From assembly GCF_000003815.2 (NCBI RefSeq), contig NC_049984.1, forward strand, positions 17,422,312 through 17,486,311: a stretch of 64,000 bases of DNA, in the 5' to 3' direction. The first letter of the stretch is position 1, and each line of letters begins with the position of its first letter. A program made the translations under genes and the position numbers. Source of the stretch: Branchiostoma floridae (Eukaryota > Chordata > Leptocardii > Amphioxiformes > Branchiostomatidae). Under the pieces are notes generated by a model that saw only the letters and a program-made list of their open reading frames with translations, ran no database searches and was not told the origin of the DNA. This document shows positions 20,801 through 33,320 of the stretch, piece after piece.

Positions 20801-22985
20801 GAGTACCAGGCTCTTCTATAAGCTCAGCCAGGATTCCACGGTCATGGGTGCTTTGGCCAGTTGCAGGATTCAATTAAAACACTCCACTCAATTTTGCCTT
20901 GGATCTGATTTCATTACGCTTGTCTGATGTACTTACACATACATCCCCCACAATAGGATGGCACACGTATGTCCTTACTGTGACCCCAAAAGTTCATGAT
21001 CAATGTCAGTCTATTAGATATGCCTAACGAAATCAGATCCCAGGCAAAGTACCTAAGACCGCTGAAACCTCGTCCAAACTCACCAAAGACTGGTGACCAA
21101 GTTATCTATTTTATAGCCAATATGATTAGTTCTGAGAAGCAAATAGTGCCCCTTGAAATCTGTCTCCAACACTGTTAGGACAATGAAGACGTAATGGAAT
21201 GACTCCCAACCTGGTTCCCAAAATTACACTGCTGCTGAGGTTTGGGTTTCCATTCTGTATAAGCTTCCAGTAATGTGAAACTACCATTGAAGGATGGTGA
21301 TACGTCTGTCCTAAAATATGACATGATCTTATTTGAAAGAATGAGTTAAGCTATGAGAGACATACATGTACAGTCAGGGCTGCCCTGCTAGCCATTGGCC
21401 ATAACAAAGGGCTAACCGGAGCATAGGGTTTGAACGTAAAAAAGGATTTAAGGAGTATACATATTTAAAATCTTATCTTACTATCATATCTGAAACTAGA
21501 TGTCAGTATTTACAGAGTAATGGGATCCAGGCGATGTCCAGTTTTCCCTTGAAGTGACCAGTGCACTATTGGGAAGGAGTTCCAATGTATACGTAATGTG
21601 GCTAAATATTTTCAGTCCTCAAGGCTCGCTTCAGGAACAGTAATAACATAAAAGACTAGAAATGGCCAACAATTCCAAATTTTCAATGGCAGCCAGCTTT
21701 TTTCATATTATTCTCCAGTTACAGTACATTTGTATGAGCGCTACAGTGCAATTGGAAGTAGAATGGGGACTATCATCTTTAGTAACTGCTGGCTGAATCT
21801 TTTGATAGAGCCAGCGGTTACTACACAGGGTGGTCCCTATGGCTATGCTAAATTGGAAGTCCATTAGCCACGTATTCCGTTTTTGCCCATCCAATGTTTG
21901 GCTTAAATGCTGCTCAATTGTAATGCTGTGGACGCAAAAAGGGATCTTCGTAAAGTTTTGCACCAATGATCTAAAAGCATCACATACTATGGTTACATAA
22001 TGGTAATCGCAGCAAAGCAAAGCCATGCCGTCAGCAAAAGGATTCGGTTTCTTATCTACAGCCGCGCATCTTGCCGTTCCTTTCACTCTGCCAAAAAGTT
22101 CCTGAGTGCTAAAATCTTGTACTTGGGCTGTGGGCTTATCACCATCTGTGTGCATTTCACTGCCAAAAAAGCTGACGTGCTCGGTAAGTGCGCATCATAC
22201 TTGATTGAATAGGAGGTTTCTGACTGGTTCTTGAATGTCAGCTTTAGATCCTGTAACAGATTGTAATGCAGAATTTACTGGTTCTGGTTGTTACGTATGT
22301 GATTCGATTTCACATTTAACGAAGATGCGGAAATTGAACCTAAAGTCTTACTTAAGACAGGGTAAACAGACAATTTCTTTCCTATTGCATCATCTGCCAA
22401 TACATTTTCTTGAGGGCGTTTGTATCTGAATCTCTTCAAAAGCATTTGCTTTTCCACAGTGGAAAAGTATCTATCAGCCAACATAGATCAGAACCAAGGC
22501 TGGGATTGTAAAATGTCAAAGAAAATTGAAATAAGCCTCTGGCCGTCCTCGTGAAGTCAACGTAAATTGACGCTGGGCATCCTGCTGATATCGAAATTAG
22601 AGTAATCTGCTGTCAGGGCATACAAGATTGGTTTGGACATCTATATCTCAGGAAAATGGCAGTGTCGAATACACACCGACACCAGAAAGATGGATAAGGG
22701 ACTTAGCGATGGTCTTCCAATGAATAAAGTCTATGGGTGAAGAGGTGCAATTTCTCGCGAAGGATCTCAGGGTTTATTATGTGACTCCTTTGGCAGCGTG
22801 TCTGATGTGTAGAAGATTGATGTGTCAGTTGGTGAAGAGATTTCTTTCAGGCCAGCGGGCTTTGTTTGAGTTCACGCGAGATGTCAGCGTAATTACTGCC
22901 CTCTCAGGCTGTCGGGCTGATCCAGAGAGATGATTGACGTCACCTCAGTATAAACGGTCACTTTGGGGAAAGTTACTTTGCAAAA
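20800..22985. other. Unassigned intergenic DNA
   Basis: A weak inverted repeat (ggatctgatttc near 20900 against gaaatcagatcc near 21030) may be a small TIR element. A 150-codon open frame on the minus strand (21703-22155) has no recognisable motif. No exon, RNA gene or promoter could be supported. Confidence 0.4.
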
Positions 22986-22989
22986 GGTG

Positions 22990-23530
22990 ATGATCATTTT
23001 GAAAATTTGCCGTGTGGCAAGTTAGACCTGTTAGCGCATACAGGTGTGAGTGTGTTATCGTAGGAGAACCCTGAGAGATGCACCATTCACCAGTCACGTT
23101 TTCAGCACCAGGGACAAGACCAGGTGCGATTTCCTTACACAACACAGCACCTATGTTCCATAAAGACCGCTAATAACAGTCTATAAATTTTGAAAATTTA
23201 CCGTATGACAATATAAACCTGTAAGCGATACATGTGTGAGTGTGTTATCGTAGGGAACCATTGGTGCACCATTCCCCAGTTACGTTTTCAGCACCAGGGA
23301 CAAGGCCAGGCACGATTTCCTGACAGAAAACAGAACGTTGGAACCATAAAGACTGATAATAACTCTATACATTTGAAAATTTATCGTATGACAAGTTAAA
23401 CCTGTTAGCGTATAAAGGTTTATGTGTGTTATCGTAGGATAACCCTGGGAGGTGCAACATCACCAGTTACGTTTTCAGCGGTTTCCTCACACAAAACAGC
23501 ACCTAGGTACTATAAAAACTGCTAATAACA
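22990..23530 (+). repeat. Three-copy tandem repeat, about 175-195 bp per unit
   Basis: The motifs gaaaatttgccgtgtggcaa, gtgtgagtgtgttatcgtag, gttttcagcaccagggacaa and cataaagac recur in order from about 22995, 23190 and 23370. The third copy is internally deleted. No coding frame is conserved across copies. Confidence 0.85.
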
Positions 23531-26205
23531 GTCTATTGCACCGTGGGGTATCATGCTCGAGGCCGAAACTATCACCATTTCTGATAGCATAAGACGTGTT
23601 TATGTGTTTACCCCGAAATACGTCAACGGCTTGTAGCCAGTAGGTCTCATAGCTCCCGAGCCGTAAGATGGATGGAAAGGCAAAACAGATGTGACGGCTG
23701 CAAAGTTTTGAAGCGAAACAGATATGATTGAAGCCCAGTTGGGGGTTGTGAAATGGAATAATCAAACAAAGTGGAGTAAACGAATAACCAAAGGGAACAA
23801 GACTGCGCAGTCTTGTTAGTTTATTTATTGCCTTGTGAAATGAAATGATCATGATATAATGCAGACCCAGGTTTTAGGAATCGGCGTTGGGTGCCTTTAA
23901 ATGGCGACCTTGCGTGTGTGAAGTGGACGTATTTGCTGTCGACTTTTATCAAAAAGATTCAGAAAATCGAAGCCGACAATATGATCATTATCAACAAATT
24001 GACTTCGGCGTATTTGGTTCTTAGGTACACAACCAGTGGGATTTTATCTGCCGACATTTCGCAAACCCTTTGTAACATGTGGCAAAATGAAATCCATATT
24101 TTCGTTGTATATAGCTGAAAACGCCGTATGCAATGATGTACTAACCCGATGAAAGCATTAATTTCAAATACAACAATAGCTACCACGGCTTTCGCCACTC
24201 GGTATACATGTACACCGTAGAATTGTGAGACATAATATCTTAACTTAAAATATCTGTAACTTCATTTTGTTATCACGATCCGATTCGCTGATGTCTGTAT
24301 TGGGGTCTATTTTGATGTACCGATGATTGAAGTATCTTAGTTGCTCCATTACATTGCATTTCTCTGAAGGACGTTTTGTTATTTCAAAAGGCACGGAAAT
24401 TGTGTGTATGAGGATATATGAGGTTACTATTGAGAGATACATAAAATGGATCGAGTTTCATAAAGGTAGGGATATATGAAGAATATGATGTGAAGAACAG
24501 AGAATATGGCAATCTTTATTGCAAGTTCGTGCTCGAGGGCTAATTGCAGACAATGTAAAGTAGTGGTATACATAACTATATACTTTACAGAGAAGGAAAA
24601 TGAGATCTATAGATAAATCAAAATAATACAACTGCAAAATGCCGGAGATATTTATTTCTTTTAAAACTTTACCATCGCTGGGCATTTGATTATATACTGT
24701 ATACATGTAGAAAGTTGAGAAAGAGCCACTTAGCTATCATGCCATCACATGCTTTGCTTCGCACATGTCATGATATTAAAGGCACATCCGTACGGAAGCA
24801 CAACTACTGACACAAAATACCAGACCAGAGGAATGTCTGCCTAGTACGATCCTACTACCATCCAAAGGACTATCTCTCTGAAGATCGACGAACATTCACA
24901 TATGATCTTAAAGACGTGACGGCAAATGGACAACGGGTTGAGAAGGTTTCCCGAATGACAAATTTTGTTTCCGCCATGTTTTCTTGTACCAGGCTAGACA
25001 GTTCCGCTATCTCATTGGTGCAGGCATCACCTGTCTTCCGTTCAAAACGCGGTACCGATAGCGAGTGTTGTTAAAGGCCTAAGGCGTACAGAGCGTCCAT
25101 AGGTGATCGTAAGCCCTGAACCCTCTCTACCGAAAGACATCGTGCCCTGTGGCCGTACTTACAACTTGTAAAACCTCTACATCCTCAGGTTGGGCATTTC
25201 CGTTGGACATTCTATGGGGCTTTTTTGACACTAGAGGTTAGCGTTCAACTGATTTATCACCAATATTGTGCGATGTGTTTTTGAGTTTCCGCTCTTTGAA
25301 AACTTTTCAGTCGTTCTGAGAGAAAGTGTGCATTTTTCCAGTGTTGTTACTGTAGTCATCGTTTTTATGGCCTTGAAAACAAACATTGGCCATTGCAATG
25401 CGTGTTTTGGGTACGTAGTGCAGAAGTTTGTAGAAGTAATGTAGGCGTTTGTGTTATTTCTTAGTAAGGCCCTATTTCCACTAGACAGCGATGGTACTGC
25501 GCTCTCACTGCGACGTAAAATTACGGATGTGTGTAATTATTATCTTCGATTTCATACTGTTTTTTTTACATACAAAATGTAGAAGAGTTTCCGAAAAGAC
25601 AACAAAACACAAAACGTATATTAAAGACTCGTCTTTTTTCTATATAAAACTTTACGTCGAAGAAAGCGCGCGGCGAGAGCGACGTGTAAGTGGAATGGGG
25701 GTATAAGACTATAGGGACGAAAGTTGAGTGGGCGTATGTTTAGTCTAGATGGGTAACTTCAAGGCTTTTGCGGGAAGCTTTAAGTTCAGTTCGTGTTAAG
25801 ATGTTACGATAAAACAGAACCCTCAAACCGGGACTTAAAGTGATATACAGCTAACTTTAAAAGGTGCGTTGGGAGATTCCAAGCAGCTTTTAGCCATTCA
25901 GAAGTTAGAAAATGTTAGACCAGCACACATTGGAAAGTGCATCTTCAGGCAGTGCTGTATATCATATTCGGATTTCACTTTAGAAGACACTAATACGCAC
26001 TGGCCTCCTGACCTTATTTCTGCATGTGTGCATCGGGTTGCATCATCATATTACATACCCTATAACTATGAAGCCAAAACCCTGAGCCTGATATTGAATA
26101 ACTCATATATCTTGTCATAGAAATCAATCTAGTTTTTACAACTTCATCTGTACTGAGCCGCAATAACTCCCACTACCTGTACGCACTGCCCACGGATAAG
26201 ACAAG
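23530..26205. other. Unassigned intergenic DNA with a LINE-like 3' fragment
   Basis: Around 24505-24600 the minus strand has a gcaataaagattgcc end similar to the LINE 3' ends elsewhere in the window. The rest shows no recognisable domain, splice-linked exon series or structured RNA. Short open frames here (for example 25869-26120) are featureless. Confidence 0.35.
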
Positions 26206-26209
26206 GGTA

Positions 26210-26510
26210 TTGCATTCGCAAAATATCAAATATTACATTGTAAATTGAAGCGATTATCAGTCTTCTAGAATAAAGTAACTTATACTCATGTCTTAAGCCG
26301 GATTGAAGGAGGTTTATATTTGCCATGTTGAGTTAGTTTTCAACACACAATAGTCGGCAATATCAAATATCACATTGTAAATTACAGCGTTTGAAAGCCT
26401 TTTAGAATAAAATAACGTACTAGAGTATACTAATGCTTTCAACGGGACCGAATGACGTTTACATTTGCCATTGATCTTAAGCTAATTTTCAGCACACAAT
26501 GGTCGGATTC
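26210..26510 (+). repeat. Two-copy direct repeat, about 145 bp
   Basis: aatatcaaatattacattgtaaatt, a tagaataaa motif, tttacatttgcc, ttcaacacacaatagtcgg and similar words appear twice in order, from about 26218 and 26358. Divergence is moderate and the function is unknown. Confidence 0.75.
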
Positions 26511-27100
26511 CGAATCATTTCCTTCACCTGGGATATTTTCCAACGTAGCTATTATCATGAAAGCTCATCTATGATGATAGAAATCATAGTAAGATGCTAA
26601 ACTTTCTTCCAACACAAAGGTATCACCTATACACCGTTTAAATTTTCAACGACCACTGTCGCCTTCTTCAGGATCAATACTGATGGCCAATCACTTCAGA
26701 ACGTAAACTCGCGAGAGAAAAAAAACTTTATTATCACGTGATCTTGCGTATACTTGACGTGCCAGGAAGTTTATATCGCCCACCGTCTTTGTTTAGTGAT
26801 GGCTGGAGTGCCCTGATGTATTTGGCCTTCTTTATACTCCGTTATAGGCTATATTAGACATAGGAAAGAATTATCTTATTGTTCTTTTTTTTTTCAATTT
26901 CGTGATCCAGCAAATACAGTTTCTCAATTCAAAACTGAAAGAAACCAAGACGTCGGTATTGTCAACATCGTAAAGCAATTATGCAGGTGTGTTATAATAT
27001 ATTGTAAACAAAGTGTTTACGACATATTTTCTCTCCATGTCACCTCCCAATATCTGGTCCCTGCATTATTACCATTAACACTGCGAAACGATGGATTTTG

Positions 27101-29221
27101 CTTATTTATTTATTTATTTCATCTTGAAACAGATGGGTAGCCCCTACAACAGTGCATAGTTGATTTCCAAGGGGACCCATCAAACATACATGTAAATAAT
27201 AAATACAGGACAAAAACGTGGTAACAATCAGTCAAACTTTGAACACCCAGGGACAACATACAGTACAGAAAACATAAAACCGGTGCGTCAAAACATAATC
27301 AGTGTCCATACTCATGTCGAAAACGTTCCAAGGTCAAAATCAATGTCAAGAGATGGGGTGGAGGTCAGAGGTCAAATCATATATCAAATCATGTGTAAAA
27401 CGAAAATTAATGAAACTGAAATTTACAAAGCATGGATACTAAATCATATGTAAAGATTGAACAAAAAAAAATTAAAAGAACAGTAAGGCAAATCAGAGAC
27501 AAAGGTGCTTTTCCATACTAAGTTTCAATATTACTTGAGGTCAGATATACATATGTTCTTCAGAGCTGTTTTAAAGCCTTTTAGTGTTGTGATGTTTCTT
27601 ATGTTATCTGCTAGTTTGTTGTACTGGCTAGTTCCAGTGTATGCAAATGTTTTTTGTCCACATGTGGTGGTGTAGCTTGGTGGGTGTAGTTTAGTGGTTT
27701 GCCTGGTGTTGTAAGTATGGATACGAGAGTTGTGCTGAAATGTGGCGGATAGGTATGTTGGTGCCAAGCCTGTCAGACATTTGAAAACCATAATGCACGT
27801 GTGCTCAAATCTCCTATCAGCCAGGTATTTCCAGTTGAGAGTTTGGTGGAGGTTCACAGTGCTGATGTCCCGTAGCCTACGTTGTAGCACCACCCTTGCC
27901 GCCCTGTTTTGTAGTATTTGTAGTTGCCGTTGTTTGGTGGCCCCACAGGTTCCCCAGACAGTGTCACAATAGTCGAAAATAGGCAATATCATAGTCTTGT
28001 ACAACATGTCAGCAATACTGAAAGTCAGGCAGTGTCTGAGGCGTCTAAGTAGTCCAATCCTCTGTGACACCTTACTACAAACTTTGTCTATATGTTCATT
28101 AAAGGACAGGTGGGAGTCAAGGTACAGACCAAGATATTTAAACGTATGAACTCTTTCTATGATTTCTTGGTCAATTTCGACTGTCAAGGACTGTGCTTGC
28201 TTTAACCTGTTAGCAGTGCCAAATAACATCCATTTAGTCTTGGTTACATTTAATGTTAAACGATTTGTTTGGAACCAAGTGGCCAGACCAGAGAGTTCAT
28301 AGTTCAGAATTGACTCAATATGTTTTACATTGTTGCTGGGATAGAGTATTGCTGTGTCATCAGCATACAAACATATTTTACATGTGGTAACTACATCAGG
28401 TATATCATTAATAGATAAATTGAAGAGCAACGGGCCCAGTATGGAACCCTGGGGCACTCCCAGTGTAACAGGTAAGTATTCTGACCTACAACCATTCAGA
28501 GAGACAATTTGTTGTCTCCTCGTCAGGTAGTTACTGAACCAAAGATGCTCCACACCCTGAATCCCGATCCATGACAGTTTGGTTAATAATAGTCCATGAT
28601 GTACAGTGTCAAATGCTTTCTTAAGATCCAAAAATACCGCCCCCACTAGGTTACCCCTGTCCATGTTATGAAGCACGTAGTCCTTGGCATCCAGTAGTGT
28701 TGTTGTTGTAGAGTGGCCTGTCCTAAAACCAGACTGTTGGGTGGAGAGGATATTGTGTTGATGCAGGTATTCAACAAACTGTGTGTGGACCTCTCTTTCA
28801 AAGGCCTTCATGATGACAGGTAGAACAGATATGGGTCTGTAATTGTTTGGGTCTTCTGTATCCCCCCCCCCCCCTTGTGTAATGGAGTGACCCTTGCCAT
28901 CTTCCAGTCTGTGGGAATGTGGCCAGAGGAAAGGGACAAATTGAAAATGTGTGTAAGTGGTTTACATATACTAGGTGCGGCTACCTTCAGGAGCCTTGCA
29001 TGTATCCTGTCCAGACCAGTCGCTTTATTACTGTGCAGTCCCCTTAGTTTTTCATACACTCCCACTTCACTTATTTGCTTAAAGTTGAAGGTAGTTTTTA
29101 ATTCTTTGTATCTTGCTTCTGGTAATACCTGCCTGACAACATGAAAGGGTCTAAAGGCATCTCTTCCCATTACACAATATTTACTTGTCACGGTAGCGTT
29201 AGGTGTTAAGTGGTATTCCAC
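27101..29221 (-). mobile_element. 5'-truncated CR1/L2/Jockey-type LINE
   Basis: On the minus strand a reverse transcriptase frame is followed by about 430 bp of 3' UTR ending at an (AAAT)n microsatellite tail at 27101-27125. Such tails are typical of L2/CR1-type elements. The coding part is nearly intact, so the insertion is fairly young. The 5' end stops near 29221, before the endonuclease domain, as in typical incomplete reverse transcription. Confidence 0.88.
27531..29221 (-). pseudogene. Reverse transcriptase of the LINE, one frameshift in a G run
   Basis: The upstream part (29221 down to about 28860) has LHSNKATGLDRIHARLLK and WKMARVTPLHKGG, the N-terminal fingers of non-LTR reverse transcriptases. 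The downstream 426-codon part (28811-27531) has AVFLDLKKAFDTVHH (motif A, residues 58-72), LGVPQGSILGPLLF (117-130) and YADD (149-152), the catalytic aspartates. It ends with the LINE-typical TYNTRQ region. The two parts are in different frames, and the join is the run of 14 C (plus strand) near 28861-28874. Before the second ATG the expected residues NNYRPISVLPVI are present in frame. The break is thus a simple homopolymer length change, real or a sequencing artefact. No endonuclease domain is present. Confidence 0.9.
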
Positions 29222-29544
29222 GCGAATATATTCACCATTTACAATGTCTGGACTTAATGGAACACTCGTCCCAGGTCATGTTTACAGTGCCCTTAGAGTC
29301 CTTCAAAAGACTGTTTGGTTCAGACTTGATTACAGGAAAAGTCCGTGTGGACCGCCGTACTGGGGACACATGGGGACAAGGGATAATCATCATCATTCAT
29401 TCATTATCATCATCTCTACTAGTTTTGCGTGACAAGACTCATTAGAAACGGCGCGCGTAGGACTTGCTACCGATCCGAGCATACACACACGAACTTAAAC
29501 ACGCACCCAGGATCCTGATGCCTCCCTCACCACCACTATCAGCG

Positions 29545-30046
29545 GGTAACAGGTTGTTTCGCAACAATGTCAGTTCGCAACCGTCAGTTCGCAACAAGGC
29601 AAGTCTTTTCGCAACAAGGTACAAGTCTTTTCGCAACAAGGTACAAGTCTTTTCGCAATAAGGTACAAGTCGTTTTTTTTTTGCAACATTTGAATGTTAT
29701 TAATCTTGATAGCCTAATAGTATTAGAAATCGTATTCCTAAAATAATTATACTCCTGCCTGTGCACGCCGCGTGTGAAACTGTACCGCCTGGCGTATGAA
29801 AATCATCGGGCTGTCAGGTCCATGCGACCCCATGTTGCTCTGCCGCGGGGTTGTCTTTCGCATTCGGTAAAATTTTTACGTGGAAGGAGTATAATTATGT
29901 TAGGAATACGATTTCTAATACTATTAGGCTATCAAGATTGATAACATTCAAATGATGCGAAACGACTTGTACCTTGTTGCGAAAAGACTTGCCTTGTTGC
30001 GAACTGACGGTTGCGAACTGACATTGTTGCGAAACAACCTGTTACC
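29545..30046. mobile_element. 502-bp fold-back element with a perfect 9-bp target duplication
   Basis: Terminal inverted repeats begin GGTAACAGGTTGTTTCGCAA and extend over 160-200 bp on each side. Within them ttcgcaacaaggtacaagtc is tandemly repeated, three times on the left and fewer on the right. The arms surround a non-coding middle of about 130 bp (29757-29885). ctatcagcg is identical at 29536-29544 and 30047-30055. A 9-bp duplication with long TIRs fits a non-autonomous Mutator-like or fold-back element. No transposase is present. Confidence 0.9.
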
Positions 30047-30184
30047 CTATCAGCGTGAGTCTCTTTGCGGTCAGTCCAAGTCCCTTCGCACAATTTCTGC
30101 GAGTAGCGCCCTTGGTGCGATTGGCCTGTCCACAACGTTGGAGGCGTTGGAGGAGCAAAAATAGACGCTTCTTTATATTCAATA

Positions 30185-30516
30185 AGTATCTTTCAGGTAG
30201 CATAAGGGCATCCGCTCATCTTGAGGATAATGTAATACAAGGGTACCAGGCTCTTGTGAAGAATAACATAAGGACATTCGAACCTTCTTGAGGGTAACAT
30301 AATGGCGCCCAAGTCCTCTTTGGAAAACATAAGGACGTAGAAATAATTTTTGGGGTAACGCAAGGACATTTAACTGCTTTTAAAGTATCATAAGGACATA
30401 TACCTCTTTTTATAGCATTACAGGGGCATCCAACTCTTCTTAAGTACAGCTCTTGTTTAAGGTTACTTGAGGACGCCCAACTATTTTCAAAGGTAATATA
30501 AGGTCGTCTAATTCTC
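30185..30516 (+). repeat. Degenerate minisatellite with a period of about 40-45 bp
   Basis: A decayed unit built on aacataaggacatccaactcttcttgagg-like words recurs about eight times (taaggacat or taagggcat, then a ctcttctt-like or ctttt-like stretch). It sits just right of the fold-back element. No function is visible. Confidence 0.7.
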
Positions 30517-30772
30517 CGTATTGCTTCTGTGATCTATGGAAGAACTTTTACTGCGGGTTTGGCGACGCTTCTGGCAAATAGAAACCGTAAATCCTTGCCG
30601 AAAATGACTCCATTGCGTAGACTGTGCTGTAGGCATGTACAGACTAACCGCAGGCTTAATGTGGTATTCTGCCATCGTAAAACCAATTCGACTTCGCAGC
30701 TTTTGCGACGAGAAGAATTACACCCGAATGCCACACGCGAATGTAAATTATGCACCACACATACGAAATGAG

Positions 30773-30896
30773 TAGCCTCCATAGCAGGCTCTCTATGGCC
30801 TTTTTTGGCACTTTTGCTGGCCATTTCTTTTTGTACTGGGTCGCTTATTGCTGGCCTCTCTGATAGCAGGCCATAGAGAGCCTGCTATGGAGGCTA
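30773..30896. mobile_element. 124-bp MITE with 28-bp perfect TIRs and a 9-bp duplication
   Basis: The left end TAGCCTCCATAGCAGGCTCT and on (28 bp) is perfectly inverted at the right end. The flanks cgaaatgag at 30764-30772 and 30897-30905 are identical. The 9-bp duplication length equals that of the element at 29545, so both may have been moved by the same type of transposase. Confidence 0.88.
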
Positions 30897-31249
30897 CGAA
30901 ATGAGCGAGGCGACAATTCATGAAACATGTATGCATAACATTTACAGACTTCAAAGCTCTCGTCTCTAATGCGTGCGTTTCACCACTAACGTGATATATG
31001 ACTTACCACTCATTAGGACACACTGCTCGGTTGGTGGTGACTTTTCAGTTGGCAGTTCCTGAATTCTATCCCCATGAGATATGTGACGGTTTGTTGTTTG
31101 AAGTGTTCCGTGGAGAAGACAATTTGTGAAGATATAGTGTTGCAAATGTCCCCATGTGTCGCTCAAACAGAAAAGCCAGCTGCAAGTACGCGAGTCTAAT
31201 GTAATTACATTAAGTGCCACCACTAGTAGAAGTACATACTTGAGATTTG

Positions 31250-31640
31250 ACAATTAAGAATGAAGACCTTTATTGTAAAGTTTTGCTCAACCGAGCTAAG
31301 TACGGGTCACAACAAGTCAAAATATATATACATAATAAATTATCACAAATCTTGTCTAACACAGAAGTTCGGCTTCTTCTCGCTTCTTGGTAATTGTGAA
31401 AATGTAAGACTGTATGGGTTTAGCTATGGTTGGTTTGTCAAAACGCATGAGGAATATAAACTTGTAAGTGCTACTCATGCGTCTAAATGAGGGAATCTAC
31501 TTTCTCTGTAATGAAATAGAATATTTCTATCATTGGCATACATTTCACAATCAACAGTGAAGTGCACTTCATCTTCTACCATGTTTGAAGTACAAACTCA
31601 GCAGACTCTTTGTTCTAGAGGAGTGCGGTTGTGCCTTCCT
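31250..31640 (-). mobile_element. LINE 3' end, same family as 13165-13645
   Basis: The minus-strand frame reads EVHFTVDCEMYANDRNILFH and then RFPHLDA, parallel to the [15 protein letters not shown] piece at 13500. The 3' terminus again contains AATAAAGGTCTTCATT. A stop interrupts the frame. The 5' end is lost near 31640. Confidence 0.7.
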
Positions 31641-31890
31641 GATTCAATTAAAAAGAGGTGTCAAACATTGCAATACTATCACCAGTATTACTCTCGTTGG
31701 CATGCGGCCATTGGTAAAATGATCAAGACCCCAATCATGATAATGCAACGAAGAGTGTCATTGAAAACCACTCAATATATATTACTCCTCCAATGCGTCT
31801 TCTCTTACACGGTTCTAGTGTCAGTAAAGGTGGGTTCACACGTGCGTAGATATCCAACTCTGTATGAGGTACATATGGAAATCTAAGCCT

Positions 31891-32071
31891 CTACCAGGCT
31901 CCACAGGTCTGTGGAAAATAGTAGAAATTGGACAAATATAGCCAGATATCATGCCAACGGAATTAGCAAGTCGCAAACCATACGTTCCGGACAGCTAACT
32001 CCTCTGGCATGTTGTGTGACTATAAATTCTCCAATTTCTACTATTTTTCAGCGGCCTGTGGAGCCTGGTAG
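31891..32071. mobile_element. 181-bp TIR element (CTACCAGGCTCCACAGG)
   Basis: The left end CTACCAGGCTCCACAGG and on to tagtagaaattgg is inverted at the right end (ccaatttctacta to CCTGTGGAGCCTGGTAG). No clear target duplication. A lone left-end copy sits at 45449-45503 (ctaccaggctccacaggtcg). Confidence 0.72.
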
Positions 32072-32429
32072 AATTAGATATGGACCTCATAGATACTTGA
32101 ATGTATGCGCACTTGTGAACCCTTTATACAGCGTTGCTACACCTGTGGTATCTTTGTGGTTCATTCTAAGAGTGAATCAAACAACAAAGAGCGTCCTTGT
32201 CACACATTAAGAACCCACCACTATAAAGCCAGAGTTGGCAGTAGATTAGAGAAGGCTGACCAGTTTCAAGACACGCCTAACTTTGACGACAACCATGTCA
32301 CAACTAGTTCATAGATTACTCCCACCCGAGCTCCTACATCTTTCAGGCATATTCCCAACAATTCCCGAATGTGTTAAAACCGTTTGAAACATTCGGCTGG
32401 CGCGGCCGACCAGTAGCGGACACATATGG

Positions 32430-32735
32430 CAGGTTTAACCTTGAGTTCAGCGACTTGATATGCCCGTCATTTGATGGGGTTCAATAGTCTCGGATAGTGG
32501 TCTACACAGCACTACATCCTGACATGGTACAGCTAATGGATGTTATTGACTGGAATTGGTCAGGTCATCAGGAGAAACCAAACTGATGCGCATGGCAAAA
32601 GAAAGCGGCTCCTGCGAAAAGAACTCTGCAACAGATCCAGTTCCTGAGTCAGCCTACAGATGTGCCCCATATGGTAGAGACTGTCATTCTCGTATAAGAC
32701 TGTTTAGCCACAGTCGATGCTGTAGGGCTGATATC
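32430..32735 (+). pseudogene. LINE protein C-terminal fragment
   Basis: A plus-strand frame contains CAPYGRDCHSRIRLFSHSRCC, the CxxC-H-C zinc motif that ends many Jockey/CR1-type LINE proteins. Upstream pieces lie in other frames with stops, so it is a decayed remnant. Residues after the motif are unrelated to known domains. Confidence 0.55.
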
Positions 32736-33089
32736 ATTCGGATTTTACCATGGTCAATATTGACCGAAGGAGGCCATACATATGGTCAGTTCATCCATGT
32801 CCAGGTCGTTGTCATTCCTCCCACATCTGATGAAGATCTGATGAAGCTGCAAAATCCCTCTTCCCCGATGCCCAAGGTGTTGTATCATGCGTTTTTGTCG
32901 AGACATCATTTATTTCTGCCCGACTAATGACAGTGAAATTGTACGTATTCTCAAACAAAGCTCTCAAGATAGATGAGGTTTCAAGCGTCCACAAATCAAG
33001 TACATTGTCATTCAGTACACGCCTTCCCTATTCAGTAATGCTTTCAAAATGCTATCAGAAGCTTTACAAAGATGCATGGCGTCATTGAG

Positions 33090-33320
33090 ATGTGTCTGTA
33101 TGTGTATAGCCGGTTTAACCGCTCTTGGGAGTAACCCAGCAGCTACACAGGCACTCAATGTGGTAGCAGCCGTTCACATTACACTGAACGACCTGTCACA
33201 CCTAACCTTTGCACATCCACCTGCAAGCGTTATATAAAGCTACAGACGATGCCCCCAGTATTGCAGTTGCTATCTACGATAGTTGAAAGAAAACACGACC
33301 TTTTGAATACATCAATCCTG
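33090..33320 (+). repeat. Dispersed repeat family copy (GGCGTAACAC family)
   Basis: Contains agccggtttaaccgctcttggg, then ttacactgaacgacctgtcacacctaac, ttgcacatccacctgcaagcg and a degraded ending. These words recur in the same order at 39343 and 46410. Confidence 0.65.

Noticed and set aside
21703-22155. 150-codon open frame on the minus strand
   Set aside because: No motif, hydrophobic pattern or splice context supports it; length is possible by chance in 64 kb.
29952-30164. 70-codon open frame at the right arm of the fold-back element
   Set aside because: It is a by-product of the repeated arm sequence; the left arm gives a similar frame in mirror image.
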